64,000 nucleotides of DNA, taken from assembly GCA_013399855.1 (NCBI GenBank), contig VXAY01004337.1:1506298-1570297 (forward strand), given 5' to 3'. Numbering within the stretch: the stretch's first letter is position 1; each line of letters opens with the position of its first letter. The position numbers and the translations under genes are program-made. This document shows positions 49,101 through 61,148 of this stretch, in pieces. The notes under the pieces were generated by a model, which was not told where the DNA came from, made no database searches, and saw only the letters and a program-made list of their open reading frames with translations. The DNA is from Oxyruncus cristatus. Taxonomy: Eukaryota; Chordata; Aves; Passeriformes; Cotingidae.

Positions 49101-52100
49101 TACCTTGTTTAAATGGGATCCTACAACAGTTTGAGGACCATCCTAGTAGCTAGTATACAAGTTATCTTTTCAGAGTCTAGGACTTAACTTCTAAAACTTC
49201 AGACAAAAGTGCAACAGTATACAAATGCCTCTACAGCAAAATTTCAAGCAAGGGACCCTTCTACAGTAATTCACAGAACATGAACAGCTCAGGGCTAGGA
49301 TGTTTGGCCTTTCCCTGACTTAGATGCGAAGTATTTGAACTTGTACACCTAAACCAGATTATTCAGAATGTACTTACCAATTCTGAACTCTAGGTGGATT
49401 TATACCCACCCGGATTTAAGACACAATCAGAGGAACTCTACTGCCCTGCAGTCTTACTGCCCTACCTCCTCTCTTATTAACTCAGATTAGCAGAACTCTA
49501 TTTGCCTATTATCTGTTGACTAAGGGCAAGGACTAAGGACTATAATCTGTTGCTGAAAGCTCCTACAGACGGATGAGGCAACTGTCCTTCTTCCAGTATT
49601 CTGGGAGTTTTACAGGTTTCCCTTTGAACTGCAGGAAATAGTACCAAAGACTAGATTTTGCTTCTATAAAGAGATGAAATAGATATATATATAGAAATAC
49701 ATAAACATATAAACATATATACATACACACAGAAATTAAAAAAATAGGGAAAGTTTTCCATTTGTATCTTATTTCTAGGCTTCATTTCATATTATAAAGT
49801 ACCATATACATAAAAGTATATTGTTTTTCCTTGCTTAATGGGGAAGAAAAGTTCAATGGTATGTCAACATTTACTACCTTATGCTACTGAGACTTAACCA
49901 CAGAGTCCTGCCTATAATATTACTATTGCCACTCCCTTAAGGAAAGCTATATTAAAATGTCAGAAGACTTCCTAAGCAAAGGAAATCCAAAGAAGGTAAC
50001 AGTAGGTTATTTACCTAACAAAAAAAGTATGCATATGTATGTACATACATGTACCTTTCTCCAGCTAACAGGTATTTCAGTGTACTGTTAATGAATGAAG
50101 TCAAAAACAAAAATCTTCGAAGTGGACAAATTACACACTTGAAAAGATGGACTAAACCATGTCATATACAACCAATCTGCATTTCTATTAAAGAAAAAAG
50201 TAATTATATATTCTATCTTTCAATGTGCAGCCCTGATGCCTTGCCAAGAAGTTAAAAGATCAAATTCAAGTTCTGACAGAAATTACGTAATTTTCTATTT
50301 ATACATATACATGAGTTTTAATTTTGACAATGTATGTTAAGTTGCAGATTTTTAAAGATATTTTCTATGTAGTCAGATTATTACTTAAATATCTGCTTTA
50401 ATAGGACTTTCTACATGCAGCTGACCCCAGCATAAAAGGCAGATAAAATTTGTAGTTCATCTAAGGTGACTAGCTATTGTTTAAGACTAGCTTTCTGTCT
50501 AACAAAAGTAACCAGAGTGCCAAAACACCACACAGGTGTAGAAATTTTCTTTCCATTTACTCTTTCTTTACTAAGAGATAAAAGTAAGCCCATTTATATT
50601 ATCCGTATGATAAATGGATCCAAGCAGTTCTTGGTAAAATATGACATTTGGGAGAAAAATTCAAATGCAAAAATACAGTAGCATTGTAGTGAAAAGCTTA
50701 GCATCACTAAAGCTTAAATTTTACCTCCTGTATAGGAAAGACCTTAGTAACATTAAGTTTGGTAAAGTTTTGTTTTTAAAACAATTGTACATGTAGGTCA
50801 TTAAAACAACTAGGAAAATATCTAAAAGAATCAGGGAAAGAAGATTAAAATTTTACTAACCATTGTCAATGACTATTTTTAAAAGCCTATATTGTCCATT
50901 TCTTGCACCAACAAAGATGTCTTTAACACTTGCACTAGCTGAAAAAGAGAAAACAGAAGTAATCAAATTAACACATTTCACTTCCCTAGGACAAAGAACA
51001 TTCATGAGGGTAAGAACAACACTGGAAAAACGTACAACTGGCCCTTTGCTCGAAAGTTGGACTGAAAAAGGAACACAGGAGTGATGCTCCATCTATTCTG
51101 CACACTGCTCCAGCCACCAGCATGCCACACAAAGATGAAAGGCAACATTATGAAACAGCTCTGCTTTCTAGCATACCATATGATTTTCAACACTGTGAAA
51201 ATTAAAGGTGACATATCATCAATCTCAGGTTTCAGAGTTAACACAGCAACACAATAAAAATACGATGCGTCTCAAATTACAATAGCTTCATGAAGTCTGG
51301 AGGCTTAGTACAAACTTTCAGACAGGAACTTTATGCCTGCCAGGAAAATATTAGAGTTTGTCTGGCAAAAGTGATGGTCTTTCCTGAGGACACCTTTCCA
51401 AAGAGAACCAGTGAAAGGTTCCACTCACTGCTCATCTTTCATACCACCTTTTTTCCTTCTATGCTTGATTACATTGTTCAAGCTCCAACTTGCTGCAACA
51501 GGATAAGTTTATAATGAATTTACAAAGAAGTAACTAAAATATTTTTGAATGTTTGTAAATCACATAGACAAAACACTGTAAACGTAACAGACTCACTTTC
51601 CTAAGCACGCTGAAGAACTGTGCTTGAGTTGCAAAGATCATTCTTATCTCAACCGCTCTGCTAAATAATCCAAGTACAAATCAATTTAATTATACCATGG
51701 GCAGGATTTATTGAAGAACATTTATTGCAAGATGGTCCTTTAAGTAATCCCCCAGCATAGAGCATTGTACCAGCAAAACAAACATCAAACCAGGAAACAA
51801 CTAAAATGGATTATTTATAGTCGGGTTGAACAGATGGTATCCAGCAACATTACTGCCCCATACTCAAAAGATTTTACATTTATGCCCATTTAAGTGATGC
51901 CAGGCCCATTCTAAGAGTCCAAAATGGCATGGGAGGTAAATATCATGTTAAGCAAACTGAACTGCATCAGGTTACCAGTTCAATACCAGTTTCATCCCAG
52001 TTAGTATCTTCTCACTAACCAGTGCAGACCCTCTCAGAAATTGCTGCTAGCTTTTCTAATCATCTCTGCTGGTCCTCACTATTCCATTGAGCAAACAAAC

Positions 52101-54140
52101 ATTGCACCACTTTCTGGACCTTTTGGTTCCCCCATGACTTTTTTTGTCCTCCTCTTGTCTATTATCTTTTTGTTCCTTATTCTCTCACTGCAACTCTGCA
52201 CACCAAAACAAGACCAAAATACAGCAGTCCCTACACCCATTTCAGAACTGTGATAGCTCCTCAAAAAAAACATTTTGAGACACCTGTGAAACCAACTTAC
52301 TATCAAGTTATCTATGGGGTTTTCCTCATAAGGTTTTTAAATTCGTAACAGAATATTATTTTCTGCTTAAACTTTTTGCAGAGCAGAGGCCTACAGAATC
52401 AAATTTTGGATTTATTTCACAAATATTTTACAGGTAATATTATTTGAAAATTATTTAGAAGATTGTGAACATTGTATTTTCCCACAGGTTAATGCATTCT
52501 GCGACTTCCTACACTATTTATCTGCACTGGCCTGTTTGAAAGTCCAGTCCTTTTAGCAACTGCCTGGTACATATCACTGTGCCCATGACTTCATTTCTGT
52601 TTCCAGAAAAGAGCAGCCCATGCTGCCAAATCTTGTAATTGTTTATGAGTGACAGTAGCCTGTTTGTAGCTAAAGCCAGCAATGGAACAAATAGAGCTAT
52701 TCCTCTTCCAAATTGCAGAAGCTGGTGCTTTGCTGCAAACAGGACTCCTGATTAGTGCCTGCTGAGGCAAGATCTACGCAGGAAAGCTGCAGAGTTCTCT
52801 ACAATTCTCCTCGGAGGACAAATGATTCTCAAAGACATGAAGGGGAGCAGCAGAAGAGGTTTAACCCTCTTTTTGCTTATGATAAGCAACAGAATATTCT
52901 TCTGCTCCTCCCTCCAGCACTGCCAGAACAAGGGAACGAAGAGCCACTAACCAACACTTTTCTCCAGACTGTAAAAAAAAGCTATTCCAGATGCACCTCT
53001 AGCCTGAGAAGGGTTGAAAAACTTAAAACAAGAAGCTGCAAAAAAGACCAAAGACTGGCATGCAGAGGAAGGAAAAGAAGAGAAGCAAAAGGGTGCAGAC
53101 TACATACAGCCAATGGACAAAAAAGGGCATAGAAGAACAACTAAGAGCTGTCGTGGCTGGGACAAAAGTCACCTTCAACAATAAATACGGGAGAGCAGGC
53201 AAAGTACATGGTACTCGTCACTGAACACACAGATTGCAGAAATCGAGACAGTAAAACCCGACCCCTCCATAATCCTGCAGTATAATCCCTGCTTAGCAAT
53301 TCTGTGATTCGGGGGACCTGCTAATACTGTGAAACAATACGCTGTCTTCTTCTAATTGCTCTTCGCTTACTCCAAGGCCTGGAAACACTGGGAGAAAAGG
53401 TTCCCACGCACTTTTCCCCTCGGTTGCCTCCAGAGATGGGCTTTTCAGTGGACTCTCCTCCTGCAGGGTTCCTGCTTCTCCCTGGGCTCCCGGAGGGACC
53501 CGGCAGCGACCCCCGGCATTTCCCGTGCTGTCCAACCCATCCCAAACCCGCGGCGGCGACCCCGAGCAGGCGGCAGCCCCCGGCTCGACGCTCACCCCGC
53601 CGCAGCAGGAAAACCTGCACCGGGGGGAAGTTACCTGAGCCTAGGCTGGCCCTCCCCGCCATTCATGGGGCTCTGCAGGGAACAGTTTCCAAGGGGGGGA
53701 CAGGGGCAGTTCGCCGTGCGGATAAACCCTGCGGGCTTTGCCTGACTGGGGACGGAGCTCTAAGCTCGACCCCGAGGGGCGGCGGCCGCCGGGGCCGAAA
53801 CCAGCAGCAGTTCCCCCCGCCCGCTCGCCCCCTCTTCCCCTCCATCCCGCGGCGCAAAGGACGGGCCCCTCCGGCAGCAAACAAAGGGCGNNNNNNNNNN
53901 NNNNNNNNNNNNNNNNNNNNNNNNNNNNNNNNNNNNNNNNNNNNNNNNNNNNNNNNNNNNNNNNNNNNNNNNNNNNNNNNNNNNNNNNNNNNNNGGGAAG
54001 GGCGCTCCGCCCGCCTCCCGCCTGGCTGGCGGGGGACAGGACAGACGCGGGCCGGCTGTCATGAGAAGCAGCGGGCACCGCGGAGCGGAGGCGGCGGAGA
54101 GAGCCGCGCCGGTACCTTGGATGCCGGTCTGGTGGGACAT
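37009..54140 (-). CDS. TWF1: TWF1, twinfilin-1 (9 coding exons, 350 aa)
   Basis: Twinfilin binds ADP-actin monomers, caps and depolymerises barbed ends, and engages capping protein through its C-terminal tail in the cytoplasm. Exons (minus): 54140-54116, 50938-50861, 48333-48155, 46942-46847, 44390-44286, 39757-39632, 39443-39293, 38865-38744, 37179-37009. They total 1053 bases in continuous phase and give 350 aa, the same as human. It has two ADF-homology domains (about residues 4-139 and 175-313) joined by the linker [20 protein letters not shown]. The basic tail contains [20 protein letters not shown]. Diagnostic strings are [53 protein letters not shown] and [20 protein letters not shown]. 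Intron 6 is GC-AG; the other introns are GT-AG. The gene is tail-to-tail with IRAK4. Confidence 0.96.
38744..38865 (-). CDS. TWF1: TWF1 coding exon 8
   Basis: Acceptor CCCTGCAG, donor AAAG|GTAAGT. It encodes [19 protein letters not shown], then [16 protein letters not shown]. This is the actin-binding long helix region of the second ADF-H domain. Confidence 0.95.
39293..39443 (-). CDS. TWF1: TWF1 coding exon 7
   Basis: Acceptor TTAACAG, donor ATAA|GTATGA. It begins [20 protein letters not shown] and contains [21 protein letters not shown] and DYLES. The upstream intron has a GC donor. Confidence 0.95.
39632..39757 (-). CDS. TWF1: TWF1 coding exon 6 (GC splice donor)
   Basis: Acceptor GTTCCAG. 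It encodes [20 protein letters not shown] through KKLNYVQL and ends CTG|GCAAGT. Using the nearby GT four bases further on (GCAA|GTATAA) shifts the frame into a stop in exon 7, so the GC donor is required. Confidence 0.93.
41540..42790 (+). mobile_element. Old CR1 LINE fragment, sense orientation, interrupted
   Basis: At 41560-41755 the plus strand reads as CR1 sense sequence ('tgcagttctggcttcc', 'agcagaactggaaaaactgcagagaaa', 'actcttcagcctggaagagata'). It resumes at about 42480 ('caagctgtggaatatgctgcc') and ends at about 42770 with 'gatcctttgatctgacccagta', the typical 3' end of an old CR1 subfamily. Between the pieces lies a younger CR1 in opposite orientation. Located in TWF1 intron 5. Confidence 0.65.
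41760..42365 (-). mobile_element. Younger CR1 LINE inserted in the older copy
   Basis: Antisense CR1 begins 'agagtcataggacagtttgggttg' and runs through 'agtccaacatccctgca', 'tgtccagcctgacc', 'cttctccaggttgaaca' and 'gagctggatgcagtgttccagg'. It includes a reverse-transcriptase C-terminal remnant on the minus strand. It is in sense orientation relative to TWF1. Confidence 0.85.
43800..44005 (-). mobile_element. CR1 LINE 3' fragment in TWF1 intron 5
   Basis: The plus strand 'cagagaatggttgaggttggaag' followed by 'gtatctccaagatggagattccacaacc' and 'ggcaacctgtgccagt' is the antisense CR1 3' tail. It is short and truncated at about 44000, roughly 280 bases upstream (plus coordinates) of TWF1 exon 5. 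Confidence 0.82.
44286..44390 (-). CDS. TWF1: TWF1 coding exon 5 (inter-domain linker)
   Basis: A 35-codon phase 0-0 exon. Acceptor GCTTTCAG, donor CGAG|GTACCT. It encodes [20 protein letters not shown] and [15 protein letters not shown], the linker between ADF-H domains. Confidence 0.95.
46806..46835. repeat. 13-bp perfect inverted repeat beside the TWF1 exon 4 donor
   Basis: Arms TATTTAAAGTCAG (46806-46818) and CTGACTTTAAATA (46823-46835) with a 4-base loop. In the TWF1 pre-mRNA the hairpin starts 12 bases inside intron 4, just after the GTATGT donor. Confidence 0.85.
46847..46942 (-). CDS. TWF1: TWF1 coding exon 4
   Basis: A 32-codon phase 0-0 exon. Acceptor ATGCCAG, donor ACAG|GTATGT. 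It encodes [20 protein letters not shown], then [12 protein letters not shown], with the actin-binding region of the first ADF-H domain. Confidence 0.96.
48155..48333 (-). CDS. TWF1: TWF1 coding exon 3
   Basis: Acceptor GATTGTAG, donor CCT|GTAAGT. It encodes [20 protein letters not shown], then [20 protein letters not shown] and [13 protein letters not shown]. Core of ADF-H domain 1. Confidence 0.96.
50861..50938 (-). CDS. TWF1: TWF1 coding exon 2
   Basis: Acceptor CTTTTTCAG, donor AATG|GTTAGT, phase 1-1. It encodes [20 protein letters not shown] and KIVIDN, matching human [20 protein letters not shown]. Confidence 0.95.
53891..53994. other. Assembly gap (104 N)
   Basis: A run of N in GC-rich TWF1 intron 1, within 230 bases of exon 1. 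Both edges carry AAGGGCG (53884-53890 and 53998-54004), too short to prove overlap. A single N also occurs at 54225. Confidence 0.99.
54116..54140 (-). CDS. TWF1: TWF1 coding exon 1 (start)
   Basis: ATG at 54140 followed by SHQTGIQ and donor CCAAG|GTACCG. The octapeptide MSHQTGIQ is the invariant twinfilin-1 N-terminus, so this 25-base coding exon is secure despite its size. Confidence 0.93.
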
Positions 54141-54450
54141 GTCGCACCGCCGCCCCGGGACACCGCACCCGCCGCCGCCTCCCGCCCGCCCGGCACAGCC
54201 CGGCCCGGCCCGGCCCGGCCAAGCNGGCTGCGGGCACTGCGCTGCCGGCCCTGCCCGGCCCTGCCCCGCCACCCCCCCGCCCGCTGCTCCTGCCAGCTCT
54301 TCTCGGTGCTTTAGAACGGGGACGGGGCGCAGCCCTCTCTTCTCCCGCTGCCTTTCCTCTCCCTCTCCTCTCCTCTCCTCCTCTTCATCTACCGTCCCAG
54401 AACATGCGGGACAGGGGCATCGCCGGCGCAGCGCCTGCGGTCATCCTGGC
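54141..54450 (-). promoter_or_regulatory. TWF1: TWF1 CpG-rich promoter and 5' UTR region
   Basis: Very GC- and CpG-rich sequence upstream of the TWF1 ATG. It includes a tandem GGCCC pentamer (about 54199-54220) and a CT-rich tract (about 54340-54395). No TATA box was seen. The start site is not determined. Confidence 0.6.
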
Positions 54451-55205
54451 TGGCCGGAGGGGACATATGCCCCTCCCCGCCCGGGTTGACCGAAGTACTG
54501 AAAAATAACTGAGGTGAATTTAGTTAATCTGTAGGAGTCTGTGGCGGAGCCCTCTTTCTCTTGCTTGGGGCAGCAGGGAAGGAGCCATCAGGTGTGACAG
54601 CAGGCTGCCTGCGTGTACTGTAAATTTTGTATTGAACAGTCCCTGACAAAGAGCCCACAAGGCAGGGCACAGATCCAAGACCCACGGCTCGCTTAGATCA
54701 AGCCCTTGTCCCTGACAAGGCAATCTCTCTGTTAGTTTTGCAGTATTTGGTACATGGTGGCACTGCATCAACAGAAACAGTGGAGATTTCTTCAGTGTGG
54801 ATCTGTCGGGTGAGCCACTCGACTGCCTAAGCAGGGCATGGATCCAGGCAGAGAAAGGGTACATCTGCTTCTCAGGGCCCTATCCACACAGCCAAAGGCT
54901 TTTAAGCCTTTTCAACCTCAGCTTTTTCTTTTAAAATTTCCAGTGAAGCAGAGTCCTGCCTCCTGATTTTAAGCATGCTCTGAAAGTAGGGTTGCTTTTG
55001 CTAGCTCTTTCACAGGCATATCTGTCTACAGCTTGAGAAGCACCATCCTCGTAATAACAAAAAAATGGGTACTATATCTTCTTTAAAAATCCCTTCAGTG
55101 CCATGTAGTCAGCATTTTTAATCTGTGCTGTGATCTGGGTTAGACTCAATGCTGATGATTTCTTCAGATTCCTGGGAGTTAGCAGGTTTTATGGGGTGCT
55201 ATTCA
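54451..55205. other. Intergenic, nothing recognised
   Basis: Upstream of TWF1. In human the next gene is TMEM117 on the opposite strand; none of its membrane-protein exons was recognised here or in the rest of the window. Confidence 0.5.
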
Positions 55206-55207
55206 AC

Positions 55208-55360
55208 CTGAGAACATAAGTGCTGTAAGAGGGTATACCAAGTATCCAGCCCAGTGGACCATGCCAGAATTGAAGAGTAAAGCAAACACATGGTGATCCT
55301 TCCCTGGTTCACTTTCCCAGTCTCCAGAGTGCTGCAGCTCAGGAATTTCTGAAGTCAGCT
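55208..55360 (-). mobile_element. Old CR1 LINE 3'-end remnant
   Basis: 'gagaacataagtgctgtaag', 'gtatccagcccagtggacca' and 'ggtgatccttccctggttcac' resemble the antisense 3' end of an old CR1 subfamily (the 'catactgggtcagaccaaaggtcc' type). It is heavily diverged and assigned from memory of the consensus. Confidence 0.5.
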
Positions 55361-56009
55361 GTGTTGATAAATGTGAGTGCCTGCACTTTGTCAGATCCCC
55401 AGTTTAAAGAACATGAGGGATTTAGTATCCTATTTGGGAAATGTAAAATAGCACTATAACTGTTACACAAACTGTGCCATGTAATAGTAGTCCAGCAACT
55501 GCAAAGTCAGTATGAAGACACGTCATCAGCTAGTGAGCTGGGACTAACAGCAGTTGTGGAAAAACAGAAGCTGCAGTTTATGTTTCTTTAGCAAAAATGA
55601 TGAAAGAAAGAGGGAAAAGACTTCATGTGAAACCAAGAAATGAGAGAGAGGTGTTGCCTATCACCTCAGAGATCAGCTCTAGTTCCTCTATTGTAAGCCT
55701 CCAGTACCATAAGGATTATAAAAAAAAAGAAAATAAGCCTTGGAAAAGAGCTTTTTCAACAGGAAAGGAGTACTAGAGATCCAACCAGAGAGGCAACCAA
55801 AGATGTGGTTCTATCACAATTACTTTAAATCACTTGAGTCCACGCCTGCCACAGATTCTGAGTTCTTAGTTCCTCCCTGTTTTGAGGTTAGTGCTTGTAA
55901 AGGATGGAGTTGCCTGAAAATTTAGAAGAGAAAAAGAGGTTTTCCTTGATAGACAGATGTCCTGAAAAGATAGATCAGTTCTTTTTTCCAGTTAGTCATG
56001 CACTCCCAG

Positions 56010-56725
56010 GAGCACTACTGGATGTCCATACAGACTGGGGAATGAGGTACTGGAAAGCAGCATCATGGAAAGGGACCTGAGGGTCCTGGTTGATGGCAAG
56101 TTGAATATGAGTCAGCAGTGCCCTGGCAGCCAGGAGGGCCATGTCCTGGGGGGCATCAGGCAAAGCATCACCAGCCGGTTGAGCAAAGGGATTGTCTCGC
56201 TCTGCTCTGCACTGGGGCGGCCTCACCTTGAAGTTTGTGTGCAGTTTTGGGCACTGCAATATAAGAAAGATATTAAGATCTTAGAGAGTGACCAAAGGAG
56301 AGCAATGAAGATGGTGAAGAGCCTTGAGAGGAAGCTGTATGAAGAGTGGCTGAGGTCACTTGGTCTGTTCAGCCTGGAGGAGACTGAGGGGATACCTCAC
56401 TGCAGTTACAACTTCTTTGTGAGGGGAAGAGTAGGGGCAGACACTGATCTCTGTGGTGATCAGTAACAGGACCCGAGGGAATGGCCTAAAGTTGTGTTAG
56501 GGGAGCTTTAGATTGGACATTAGAAAAAGGTTCTTCACCCAGAGGGTGGTTGGGCACTGGAAGAGGCTCCCCGGGGAAGTGATCACAGCACCAAGCCTGA
56601 CAGAGTTCAAGAAGAAATGCTCTCAGGCACATGGTTTGATTCCTGGGATGAACCTTTGCAAGGCCAGGAGTAGAACTTGATGATTCTTGTGAGTCCCTTC
56701 CAACTCAGCATATTATGTGATTTTA
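56010..56725 (+). mobile_element. CR1 LINE, 3' portion with reverse-transcriptase remnant
   Basis: The plus frame at 56065-56466 reads RDLRVLVDGKLNMSQQC, VCVQFWALQYKKDIKILE and [11 protein letters not shown], all typical of the CR1 reverse transcriptase C-terminal half. It continues through 'ttcttcacccagagggtggttgggcactgg' and ends at about 56722 with 'actcagcatattatgtgattt', a decayed CR1 3' terminus. Frameshifts and stops show it is inactive. Confidence 0.88.
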
Positions 56726-59700
56726 TTGTCACAATGTGGTAACGAGGATGTGTAGCTAAGACTATGGAAGTGTTCTTTCAATGGAAATCCATGCTTGGAC
56801 TGGAAGTATCAGAGTGGTATGAGACTATATTATCTGTCACCATATTCAGATCACCTTGAGTATCTGAGGTCATATCACAACAATTCTTGTCAATCTGAGG
56901 GCTCTGAAGTGCAGAAGTGGGATCTTAACATCAGTTTTATATGAATCAAGGCTGGTACACATTGGCATTTTGTAGCATAAAGACAAACAGAAAGTCTAAA
57001 TTATTTTCTAGTACAGTGTTTGATGTTTGACAAAGAAGACGTTGTGTGGAAACTAGCACAATCAAGTAAGGATTTTATGTCTAATGAAGATTCCTAAACT
57101 TCTGAATTTTAGTGTCCTTTAGAGTCTTATTAAAATGTTTTTGATCATTAAACTCCTATCCAAGTCATATAGAGTGTCAGGATAAAAATAGGGAGGTTTA
57201 TTTGTTAGCATATGTATTAAATAACTTTTTTCTTTTCATTTATTATATTTCATTCCCTATATTTGAATTATTTTTTTCCAGTAGACAGAAGATTTTTGTA
57301 TCTCTTAGGGCTGTGATTGTTTTGGTAGAGCATACTGTAGTATGAGAACATACAGCATACAGATTTTAGAAAACCCAGATTTTAGGAAGTTTTTTTTACC
57401 TGAATAATAAATGACATTTTAAAAAAGGAAAGACTTTTAATAGACTTTGATGCAATACTTTCTGTGTGACTTCTGGGTCTTGTTTTCAGTGTCTTTATTG
57501 TCTTTCCCTGTACATTTACTTCTTCATTGATTTAACAATTCTCTATTCACTTATGCTTGTTTATTAAATGCTGTGGTTATAATCTCTGTGGAATCATCAG
57601 TTCATTCTGTTCATAGTCTCCTAACGTTGTGTGAGCATTTCCTTCTGTTGTGATGTTGCCAGGAAGGCCTGTCCCAGGTGTGACCTGTTGTCCACCTGAC
57701 AATGAAAATGTCAATGAAAATTTTTTTACATACAATTCCTATTACTGCACTCTGAGTCTATCTTGAGGTGACACTTAAAACATTAAACTCATTTCCAACA
57801 GCAGAGGAGTGAAAACTTTTTTTTTACTGGGCAATATTATAATTTTATTTTCTTGCTGTGGAGCTCCATTGCCTGTAGATGTCTATCTACAGGCAATGTA
57901 GATGCTCTTCAAAACTTCAGCTTAGATTATCTTTTCCCCCATCAGCACGTTCTTCAAAAATAACCATATTTTAAGATAATTAAAGTATTAGAGTCCATCA
58001 GCAAGATAAACTATCTTCAATATAGACTAAAAATTAATATCAACTACTTCCTTCAGAAACATGTGAAAACTAATTTCTTCAACTATGTTTGCTTCTAGTA
58101 CTCTCCATTCCAATGCTGTCATAGGTAGCTGAACAAAGAAATTAGAAATCATATCAGTCCTAGACTCAGATTTGCTTATAACTTGAGAATATGTGGAAAG
58201 TGTACCTAGCAAATGGGCTTTGATTTCTGAGCATGCCAGTGTTATATTTTTGTAAGCCTCAGTATATGTAGGTCTAATCAACCAACACTCTATGTTCAAA
58301 TCAAATAACAAGTTATTACTTTGCGATGACCAAAGCTAATGGATAGTATGCTATCAAGAATTATTGCTGTAAGAACTCATTGCTCTCCTGCCATTAGAGC
58401 AAGTGTTTTTCAGTACGGTGTGGACAGTTCTCACTTCATGTTCATCAGTAAGTTTTTACAATATGAATATATCTCTTAATTTCTTTGTGCTCCGAGGCAT
58501 TTCTGTTCATTTCTTATAAATGAGCAAATAAACCATCTAACTCCAGTATCTTACTATCCATAATCTGAAGGGCTTTTCTTTCTGGCTGTTTAAACAGCTG
58601 ACACAGTAGGCAATTTCTGTGGGTGGCCAGGAACGTGCTAGATAGACAACTATTTTAAGTTGAATTGCAATATGGTAGATAGCCAAGACTTAGGTACTGG
58701 GGCTCTCCTAGCCATTGCTGTTGATGAAAACAGATTTGCAACAATAGGTTTGGTGATCCTAAAAGTTGTAGAAAAACGATTTTTGTCATGTTTTGGGTAT
58801 GCTTTGCTAATAAGATGCAAATGTCCTGCAAAATATACTGAACAAAGCACAATTGGTGGGACTTCCCTTGTTTCTTATGTCTTTCTGTTCTGTTAAGTAC
58901 TTCCAGACATTATTAAGGAGTTGATTCTGAACATTATTTTTTTCAATATCTGTGTCCATTTCTAGTCCTTATGCTGATCTGGTAAATCTGTAAGTATACA
59001 CTAGACACAGCATCTCTGCATCCTCTATGCACATCAATAGTGGACAATATCACAGTCATATTGTTTCATGCTTTCAGTGATTTTTAAATTACAAAATTTC
59101 TCAAATGTTTCTAGTTCTTTCATATACTTTCCCTAGTAATAGTGATTAACTAACATGTAAATACCACTGCAAAATCACTGTGCAAAATGATTTGTGATCC
59201 AGTCTTCCTTTCTGCCACTCTTCAGGTTTTCTGTTCTGCCTCCATGATGTATTATTTGAATGCATTTCTGAAGTGCATTAAACAGTAAGACTGGTATTTA
59301 TACAGTTCTCTATTCTGCCATTTCTCTTCAGTGGGAAAAATTGTTTTCATTATTTAAAACCTATGTGTACTTGTTAGTTATTGATGACATGTTCCAAGAG
59401 GTTTCCTTGTGCAAAGTGCAAAACAGCTTTGTAGGAATCTTCTTACATGAGGTTCAAAGTCATTCTTGGGTTACAGAAAGGAAGAAAAACTGGACAGCTC
59501 CATCAGGCCTTTGAAAGAGATTTATAAGTCACAACTGAAATTTTAAGCTATCAGGACCAAGCTAGTGCATGTATACTTTCTTCCCAGACCATCCTCTGTC
59601 TGACTATAAATACCAGGATTTTAAATTTGACTGGATTTTAGGGGAAGACTGCACAGAAAACAGGAGCAGGACATGATGTACTCCAGTAGGGCAAGTGGAA

Positions 59701-61148
59701 AGAGATTTATAGCAAGGTCTATTACATTGCTGTAGCTCAGATTGAAGATGATAACAAAGCAGTAACTGAAGCCATATTACTATTTTCATTCAACAGGAAT
59801 GGAACCAGACTTCCTGCCACCAAAAAGAAGCTTCACTAAAATAATATTAAAAATTGAGATGTTGTATTGGAAAAAACTCCAAGGCAAACATGAAGTAGTG
59901 TTTGTATTCGTGTAAAACTGTTCTCTGGATCTCAATCTAGAACATTTTTTCTAATATCCATTTATTTTTTAAGACACTGGGTATGTTTGATGTCTGCCAG
60001 CAGGCTCTTCTTGTATGTCTACATGTCAGTTAGGACTACTCTACCTTCCACTCCATTAGATTTGCTCTTTCTAGATGGCAAAGCAAATGTGCTTGTGACA
60101 GTTTCAGTTCCATTTGGATGATCATACTGACAGCACAGCACATGGTGACTGTAGAAGGACCCCTTTTAGAAAGCTAGTGAGTCCTGGCAGAGAGCCACCA
60201 AACACAATACTGTCTAGATTTAGTGTAGATCTTATCTGTCAAGATTGTTAATTACCTCCTGCAGGAGTGGCTTGTCTGGCCAGCAGTCATGTCTAAACAT
60301 AGAGCAGTATTCAAAATTTGCATGATCTAATGAGCTGGTAGGTAGCTTTGAGTACTGTGGAAAGTAGTAATTTTCTCAAAGATTTCCTTTCTCAAATGTT
60401 CCTGTTCTTACAAACATTTAGAAAATAATACCAAAACAGTTACAATGATTAGGTGAAAATGTATATTACAAAAATTAGAGATTTTACTTCAGTTTTTCCT
60501 AACATTACATGAAGAATTTCATGACCCTACTGAAATCATTAAGATTTCTCTCACTGACTTTGGTGCAGACAGGACTCTACTAGTACGGAGTATGTGAACT
60601 GCTTCTAATGGGAGATGATCTAGAATGATAAACCGGTGCAGCACTAGCATGGATCCAGTAATTTTCCTGGTGAACTCAAAAGAGAGATGCTGGGCAACAT
60701 TCCTTTCATACCCATTTCCACTCTCTTTTCATATTTACTTTAGATGAGTTCATTGAGTCATTGTAAAATAGTATCAGCTCAAATACCAGCACTATGCTGA
60801 TTATGTGCCATTGTTTATCTTGTTTTCCATTACTACAGCGACGGCAGTTCCTCTCTTGAGGAGGTACAGTTAGTACAAACTAATGCCAGATGAAGCAAAC
60901 GCAACTCTAGCCAAGGCATTGTTTGCACTTCGTGTTGTAGACACAAAGTCCTAAGTTACTTCCTTTCTGAATCAATGTGTTGCAGAGCTTCTGGGCCTGC
61001 TGAGACCATTTACCTTGTAGACTAGGAATACCAATGTTTCAAAATTTTGGTCATTTGTCATGTATTTTCTTTGACATTTTGCTTATCCTTTCTGAAATCC
61101 TAGGTTCCTGCCTGTTACTCCAGGGCATGTATGGCTGTGATCTAATAG
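56726..61148. other. Intergenic, no gene recognised
   Basis: AT-rich DNA with only short, featureless open frames. The one structured element seen is the perfect hairpin at 57867-57898. Confidence 0.5.
57867..57898. repeat. 14-bp perfect inverted repeat with 4-base loop
   Basis: CATTGCCTGTAGAT (57867-57880), loop GTCT, ATCTACAGGCAATG (57885-57898). Located between genes. It is too short for a typical microRNA precursor unless weak pairing extends it. Confidence 0.85.

Noticed and set aside
53424..54314. Long plus-strand open frame (296 codons including N) around TWF1 exon 1
   Set aside because: It lies in GC-rich promoter DNA, runs through the N gap and has no family resemblance; it is opposite the real TWF1 exon 1.
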